Below are positions 60,008-64,000 of a DNA stretch of 64,000 nucleotides, piece by piece. The position numbers were made by a program, and so were the translations under genes. Source of the DNA: DATLMR01 sp964615905. GTDB lineage: Bacteria; Acidobacteriota; Blastocatellia; UBA7656. The notes beneath the pieces were generated by a model. It made no database searches and was not told where the DNA came from. It worked only from the letters and a program-made list of their open reading frames with translations. How positions within the stretch are numbered: the first letter of the stretch is position 1; the number at the start of each line of letters is the position of its first letter. The stretch spans positions 1 to 64,000 of the forward strand of contig CAZTUB010000010.1 in NCBI GenBank assembly GCA_964615905.1, read 5' to 3'.

Positions 60008-60211
60008 TTTAGCCGCGCGGTGGATCGGGTATCCCGCGCGAGATAAAGTTAACCCAAGCGGGCAGACTGAGTTAGCTCGAAAGGCGCGTTCCCGCAGGTC
60101 CGCTCGAAAGACGACCGAGGCTTGCGCTATATTGGCCGAGCGGAGTAGGCTGTCGGATCAATTCGCCTGAGCCGTGTGGACTGAGAATTATACAGACGAG
60201 GCACCCGATAG
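60008..60211 (+). promoter_or_regulatory. Upstream region of the glycogen phosphorylase gene
   Basis: No gene is visible. TATATT at 60128-60133 sits in GCGCTATATTGGCC, sharing ten bases with the promoter-like string before the cytochrome array at 24.95 kb. No convincing -35 is seen. A start here would give a leader of ~70 bases. Confidence 0.35.
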
Positions 60212-62659
60212 ATGAGTTGCGAGCCGAGCACACTTACGATTGAAACTTTTGAAGAGACCATTTGCCGGTATGCGCGCTACGCGCTGGGCAAGAGGGTCGA
60301 AGACCTCAACCCGCGCGACCTCTACCTGACGGTGACGCTCGCGGTCAGAGAGCGGCTGCTCGACAGTTTGCTTGAGACAGAGAAGCGTTACAGCCGCGCA
60401 GACTCGAAGCGGCTCTACTATCTCTCCATGGAGTTTTTGATGGGCCGCTCGCTCGGCAATAATCTCTACAACCTCGGCATACTCGATATGTGCCGCGACG
60501 CGCTCTTAAAAATGGGGGCCGATCTTGAGGAGGTGCAGGAGCGCGAGCCCGACGCCGCGCTCGGCAACGGCGGCCTGGGCCGTCTCGCCGCCTGTTTTCT
60601 GGACTCGCTCGCGTCGCTCGACATGCCCGGATTCGGTTACGGCATCAACTACGACTACGGGTTGTTCAAACAGGAGATTCAAAACGGCTATCAAAAGGAG
60701 AAGCCCGATCACTGGCTCGAATACGGGAACCCGCTTGAGGTCAAGCGCGCAGACGAGGCGTGCAACATCCAGGTTTACGGTCGGGTCGAGCACGGGCTTG
60801 AGCCTGACGGGTCGCATCGCTCGACCTGGGTAGATTGGAAAGAGGTCAAAGGCATACCTTATGACATGCCGGTCGCGGGATACAGCGGGCGAACGGTCAA
60901 CTACTTGAGGCTCTTTACAGCGCGGTCGTCTCACGAATTCGACATGGAGATTTTCAACCAGGGCGATTACGTAAAAGCCGTCGAGCAGAAGATAGCGACA
61001 GAGACCATCTCGAAAGTCCTGTACCCTTCCGACTCGGTCAAGGCGGGCAAAGAGCTGCGGCTGCTTCAGGAGTACTTTCTGGTAGCGTGCGCGCTCAGGG
61101 ACATAGTCAGAAAGTACCTCGCCGTGCACAAAGGTTTTGAACAGTTTGCCGACAAGGTGGCGATCCAGCTCAACGACACTCACCCGGCGCTTGCCGTGGC
61201 CGAGCTTATGCGGCTGCTCATAGACGAGCACGACCTGCCGTGGCATGAAGCCTGGAAGATCACCGAAGCGACCTTCGGATACACCAATCACACATTGCTT
61301 CCCGAAGCGCTCGAACGCTGGCCCGTGTCGCTGGTCCAGCACGTCTTGCCGCGCCACCTTGAGATCATACAGGAGATAGACCGCCGCTTTCTCGCGGTCG
61401 TGGCCGAAAGATTTCCCGGCGACGAGCAGTTGCCGCCCGCGCTGTCGATCATCGAGCGGGGGCCTGACCCGCACATACGCATGGCCCACCTGGCAATCGT
61501 GGGCAGCCACTCGGTAAACGGCGTTGCCGCGCTCCACACCGAGCTGCTCAAGACTTCGCTCGCAAAAGATTTCTACAGGCTGTGGCCCGAAAAGTTCAAC
61601 AACAAGACGAACGGGGTCACTCAGCGCCGCTGGCTTTTGAAGTCGAACCCGGGGCTTGCCGGCTTGATTACGAAAATGATTGGCGACAAATGGATAACCG
61701 ACCTCGGCCTGCTCCGCGACCTCGAAGGCTACGCCGACGCGCCACAGTTTCAGATGGAGTTCCTGAACATAAAGCACGCCAACAAGCAGAGGCTTGCCAA
61801 CACCATCCGGGAAAAGACAGGCTTCATCTGCGACCCGAACTCGCTGTTCGATATACAGGTCAAGCGCATACACGAGTACAAGCGGCAACTCCTGAACTGC
61901 ATGCGAATTATTCACGAGTACCTCACGCTCGTCGAAGACGGTCGCGCGCCTGTTGTTGCCCGGACATATATCTTCGCCGGTAAGGCCGCGCCGAGTTACT
62001 GGGCGGCAAAGCAGATCATCAAATTAATCAACAACCTGGGCGAGATCATAAACAAAGACCGCCGCGTGGACGGGATGATGCGCGTCGTCTTCATCCCGGA
62101 TTACCGTGTGTCGCTCGCCGAGCGGATAATGCCCGCCGCCGATCTGAGCGAGCAGATTTCGACAGCCGGCATGGAGGCGTCGGGCACCGGCAACATGAAA
62201 TTCGCTATGAACGGGGCGCTGACCATAGGCACGCTCGACGGCGCGAATATTGAGATACGAGAAGAGGTGGGCGACGAGAATATCTTCATCTTCGGGTTGA
62301 GGGCCGAAGAGGTTCGCGCAATGCGCGAGAGCCGAAGCTACAACCCCCAGGCTTTGTATGAGAGCAACCCCGCCTTGCGCCGCGTCATGGACGCTTTCAA
62401 TTCCAACCGCTTCTGCCCGGATGAGCCTGGACTGTTCAACTGGATTTACAACTCGATAGTCGTTCAGGGCGACTACTATTTTCATCTGGCCGACCTGCCG
62501 TCTTACATCGAAGCCCAGCAGCGCGTCGGGGAAGAGTTCAAGCAGGTCGAGAACTGGGCGAGCAAAGCTATATTGAACGTGGCTCGAACGGGCAAGTTCT
62601 CAAGCGACCGCACGATCCTCGAATACGCCAGAGACATCTGGAACATCAAGAGCATTTGA
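60212..62659 (+). CDS. glgP: Glycogen/starch/alpha-glucan phosphorylase (815 aa)
   Basis: This is a GT35 family enzyme of the usual length. It has the N-terminal YYLSMEFLMGRSLGNNLYNL, GNGGLGRLAACFLDS, IQLNDTHPALAVAELMR and FNNKTNGVTQRRWL. The PLP site is MEASGTGNMKFAMNGALTIG with the Schiff-base Lys at ~663. It releases glucose-1-phosphate from storage glucan in the cytoplasm. It stands alone, with a transporter gene following. No allosteric-site comparison was possible. Confidence 0.95.
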   Translation: MSCEPSTLTIETFEETICRYARYALGKRVEDLNPRDLYLTVTLAVRERLLDSLLETEKRYSRADSKRLYYLSMEFLMGRSLGNNLYNLGILDMCRDALLKMGADLEEVQEREPDAALGNGGLGRLAACFLDSLASLDMPGFGYGINYDYGLFKQEIQNGYQKEKPDHWLEYGNPLEVKRADEACNIQVYGRVEHGLEPDGSHRSTWVDWKEVKGIPYDMPVAGYSGRTVNYLRLFTARSSHEFDMEIFNQGDYVKAVEQKIATETISKVLYPSDSVKAGKELRLLQEYFLVACALRDIVRKYLAVHKGFEQFADKVAIQLNDTHPALAVAELMRLLIDEHDLPWHEAWKITEATFGYTNHTLLPEALERWPVSLVQHVLPRHLEIIQEIDRRFLAVVAERFPGDEQLPPALSIIERGPDPHIRMAHLAIVGSHSVNGVAALHTELLKTSLAKDFYRLWPEKFNNKTNGVTQRRWLLKSNPGLAGLITKMIGDKWITDLGLLRDLEGYADAPQFQMEFLNIKHANKQRLANTIREKTGFICDPNSLFDIQVKRIHEYKRQLLNCMRIIHEYLTLVEDGRAPVVARTYIFAGKAAPSYWAAKQIIKLINNLGEIINKDRRVDGMMRVVFIPDYRVSLAERIMPAADLSEQISTAGMEASGTGNMKFAMNGALTIGTLDGANIEIREEVGDENIFIFGLRAEEVRAMRESRSYNPQALYESNPALRRVMDAFNSNRFCPDEPGLFNWIYNSIVVQGDYYFHLADLPSYIEAQQRVGEEFKQVENWASKAILNVARTGKFSSDRTILEYARDIWNIKSI

Positions 62660-62767
62660 GCTGTTCGGGCCGGTAAAGACGCGGCGGTTGCTTAGCCGCC
62701 GCAAATACTTTATCCTTCCGGCGCGCTCTTTGCGCTTGCTTCTCGCCGACCACGACCCGGACCTAAT

Positions 62768-64000
62768 ATGAATGATCGCCGCGAAATTACCGGCTGGTAT
62801 TTCTACGACTGGGCCACGTCCGCCTTTAACACAACGGTGGTCACGGTCTTTCTTGGGCCTTATCTGACAAACGTCGCCCAGACGGCGGCCGATGCGGCGG
62901 GGTTCGTCTATCCGTTCGGCATCAAGATAGCCGCCGCGTCGTTTTTCCCCTACATGGTCTCGCTGTCCGTCCTCTTGCAGGTCTTCCTCCTGCCCGTGCT
63001 CGGAGCCATAGCCGATCACTCGCACCTCAAGAAACAGATGCTGGCCTTCTTTGCCTACGTCGGCTCGTTTGCCACGATGGGGCTATACTTTCTCGAAGGC
63101 GACAGGTATCTGTTCGGCGGCGGGCTCTTCGTGCTGGCCAACGTGAGCTTCGGCGCGGCGCTCGTCTTTTACAATGCCTTTTTGGGCGACATAGCGAGCC
63201 CGGACCGAAGGGACGCCGTCTCGTCCTACGGTTTTTCGTTCGGGTATTTCGGCGGCGGCTTCTTATTAGCCCTGAACCTTTTGCTCTATTTGAATCACGA
63301 GTCGTTCGGGCTCGACGCGGCCGAAGCGGTGCGAATAAACCTGCTCAGCGCGGGCGCGTGGTGGGCGATATTCACTCTCGTACCGCTCGCGACACTAAAG
63401 CGCCGCCAGGCGGTCAAGACGCTCCCGCCGGGCAAGGGCTTTCTGACTGTGGGCATAAGCCAGCTGCGCCATACTTTCGGCGAGCTTCCGCGCTACCGCC
63501 ACACGCTCCTGTTCCTGCTGGCTTACCTCTTTTATAACGACGGCATTCAAACGATCATCGCGCTTGCGGCGCAGTTTGGCAGCGAAGAGTTGAAGCTCGA
63601 TACGGGAACGCTTACGGGAGTGATTCTGCTGGTGCAGTTTGTGGCCTTCATAGGCGCGGCCGTCTTCAATTACGTTGCCAAAGCGGTCGGGACGAAACGT
63701 GCGATCATCATCAGCCTCGTGATATGGACGGCGACGGTCATCTACGCCTATTCGTACCTCCAGACAGCCCGCGACTTCTACATAATGGGCGCGATCATAG
63801 GGCTTGTCATGGGCGGCAGCCAGGCGCTCAGCCGCTCGCTATATTCGCAGATGATACCCAAAGGCCAGGAGGCCGAATACTTCAGCCTGTACGAGGTGAG
63901 CGAGCGCGGGACGAGCTGGCTTGGGCCGCTGTTTTTCGGGCTCGCGCTTCAATTTACGTCGAGCTACCGCATTGCGATACTGACGCTCGTGACCTTCTTT
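62768..64000 (+). CDS. UMF1/Atg22-like MFS transporter, cut by the right edge (411 codons seen)
   Basis: ATG 62768 opens a frame that runs off the window without a stop. The start MNDRREITGWYFYDWATSAFNTTVVTVF is typical of the bacterial UMF1 family (Atg22-like MFS). About ten or eleven hydrophobic segments follow, with the MFS-like loop GAIADHSHLKKQM and LGDIASPDRRDAVSSYGF. It is an inner-membrane exporter or importer of unknown substrate. Its position 108 bp after glgP does not by itself show a role in sugar transport. Confidence 0.85.
   Translation, partial: MNDRREITGWYFYDWATSAFNTTVVTVFLGPYLTNVAQTAADAAGFVYPFGIKIAAASFFPYMVSLSVLLQVFLLPVLGAIADHSHLKKQMLAFFAYVGSFATMGLYFLEGDRYLFGGGLFVLANVSFGAALVFYNAFLGDIASPDRRDAVSSYGFSFGYFGGGFLLALNLLLYLNHESFGLDAAEAVRINLLSAGAWWAIFTLVPLATLKRRQAVKTLPPGKGFLTVGISQLRHTFGELPRYRHTLLFLLAYLFYNDGIQTIIALAAQFGSEELKLDTGTLTGVILLVQFVAFIGAAVFNYVAKAVGTKRAIIISLVIWTATVIYAYSYLQTARDFYIMGAIIGLVMGGSQALSRSLYSQMIPKGQEAEYFSLYEVSERGTSWLGPLFFGLALQFTSSYRIAILTLVTFF

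Noticed and set aside
58913..60015. Target-site duplication around the IS1595-type element
   Set aside because: The 8-bp flanks on the two sides do not match in any register I tried.
60506..61915. 469-codon minus-strand frame opposite glycogen phosphorylase
   Set aside because: glgP is unmistakable on the plus strand; the reverse frame shows no domain.

Overview
The window looks like chromosomal DNA of an Acidobacteriota bacterium, most likely class Blastocatellia. This is inferred from an 808-residue orphan MacB/FtsX-type permease of the kind repeatedly duplicated in Acidobacteria, multiheme cytochrome operons, BlaI/M56 operons with secreted repeat proteins, and a PilT gene embedded in an FHA/GAF/cyclase neighbourhood. 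No rRNA is present, so the assignment is not proven. By eye, the first ~18 kb is poorer in GC than the ~18-56 kb stretch. The DNA from ~56.5 to 60 kb is again AT-richer and accessory.

Region 1 (1-18 kb, accessory). A small secreted peptide gene overlaps head-to-head with a TPR gene. Remnants of an Mrr-type restriction gene and of a second nuclease-like gene follow. Next is a tight minus-strand operon (11.8 to 2.6 kb) with a giant sensor histidine kinase (nine GAF domains and one PAS), a degenerate stand-alone receiver, a receiver-TIR fusion and a receiver-pseudokinase-winged-helix fusion. It looks like a two-component system whose outputs are a predicted NADase and a DNA-binding protein, and it is the best candidate here for an undescribed defence or stress system. 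A 2-oxoglutarate dioxygenase with a structured leader, an HD protein, an ECF sigma/anti-sigma-like unit and a tyrosine recombinase complete the region.

Region 2 (18-24.8 kb) carries an AraC regulator, an amidohydrolase-TPR protein, a double-cupin protein, an internally duplicated secreted protein and a double GlcG/HbpS-like secreted protein.

Region 3 (25-46 kb) is a long plus-strand electron-transfer and signalling array. It encodes a cytochrome-porin fusion, five further multiheme proteins (41 CxxCH motifs in total plus one CX4CH) and a membrane ferredoxin with two cyclic-nucleotide domains. An FHA-cytochrome-ferredoxin-flavoprotein fusion, a metallo-beta-lactamase-fold putative cAMP phosphodiesterase and an FHA-GAF-adenylate cyclase follow. 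DUF969/DUF979 membrane proteins, PilT and a zinc-ribbon/receiver-like protein come next. Cyclase, phosphodiesterase and a cNMP-binding redox protein together suggest a local cAMP circuit controlling electron flow. tRNA-Arg follows, then separate HNH and AP2-like genes.

Region 4 (47-56.4 kb, minus strand) has the orphan permease, a beta-lactamase-family serine hydrolase and a BlaI/M56-protease operon. Its protease carries nine 29-residue repeats and is followed by two secreted proteins with seven copies each. A BlaI-type dyad sits between the -35 and -10 of its promoter.

Region 5 (56.5-64 kb) contains an XRE regulator, small proteins, a DUF6978-like/DUF1828 pair with a clear promoter and operator, an IS1595-type element, glycogen phosphorylase and a transporter gene cut off by the right edge.

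Several long intergenic palindromes with unrelated arm sequences (36.35, 43.77, 47.29 and 51.40 kb) form an additional class of structure.
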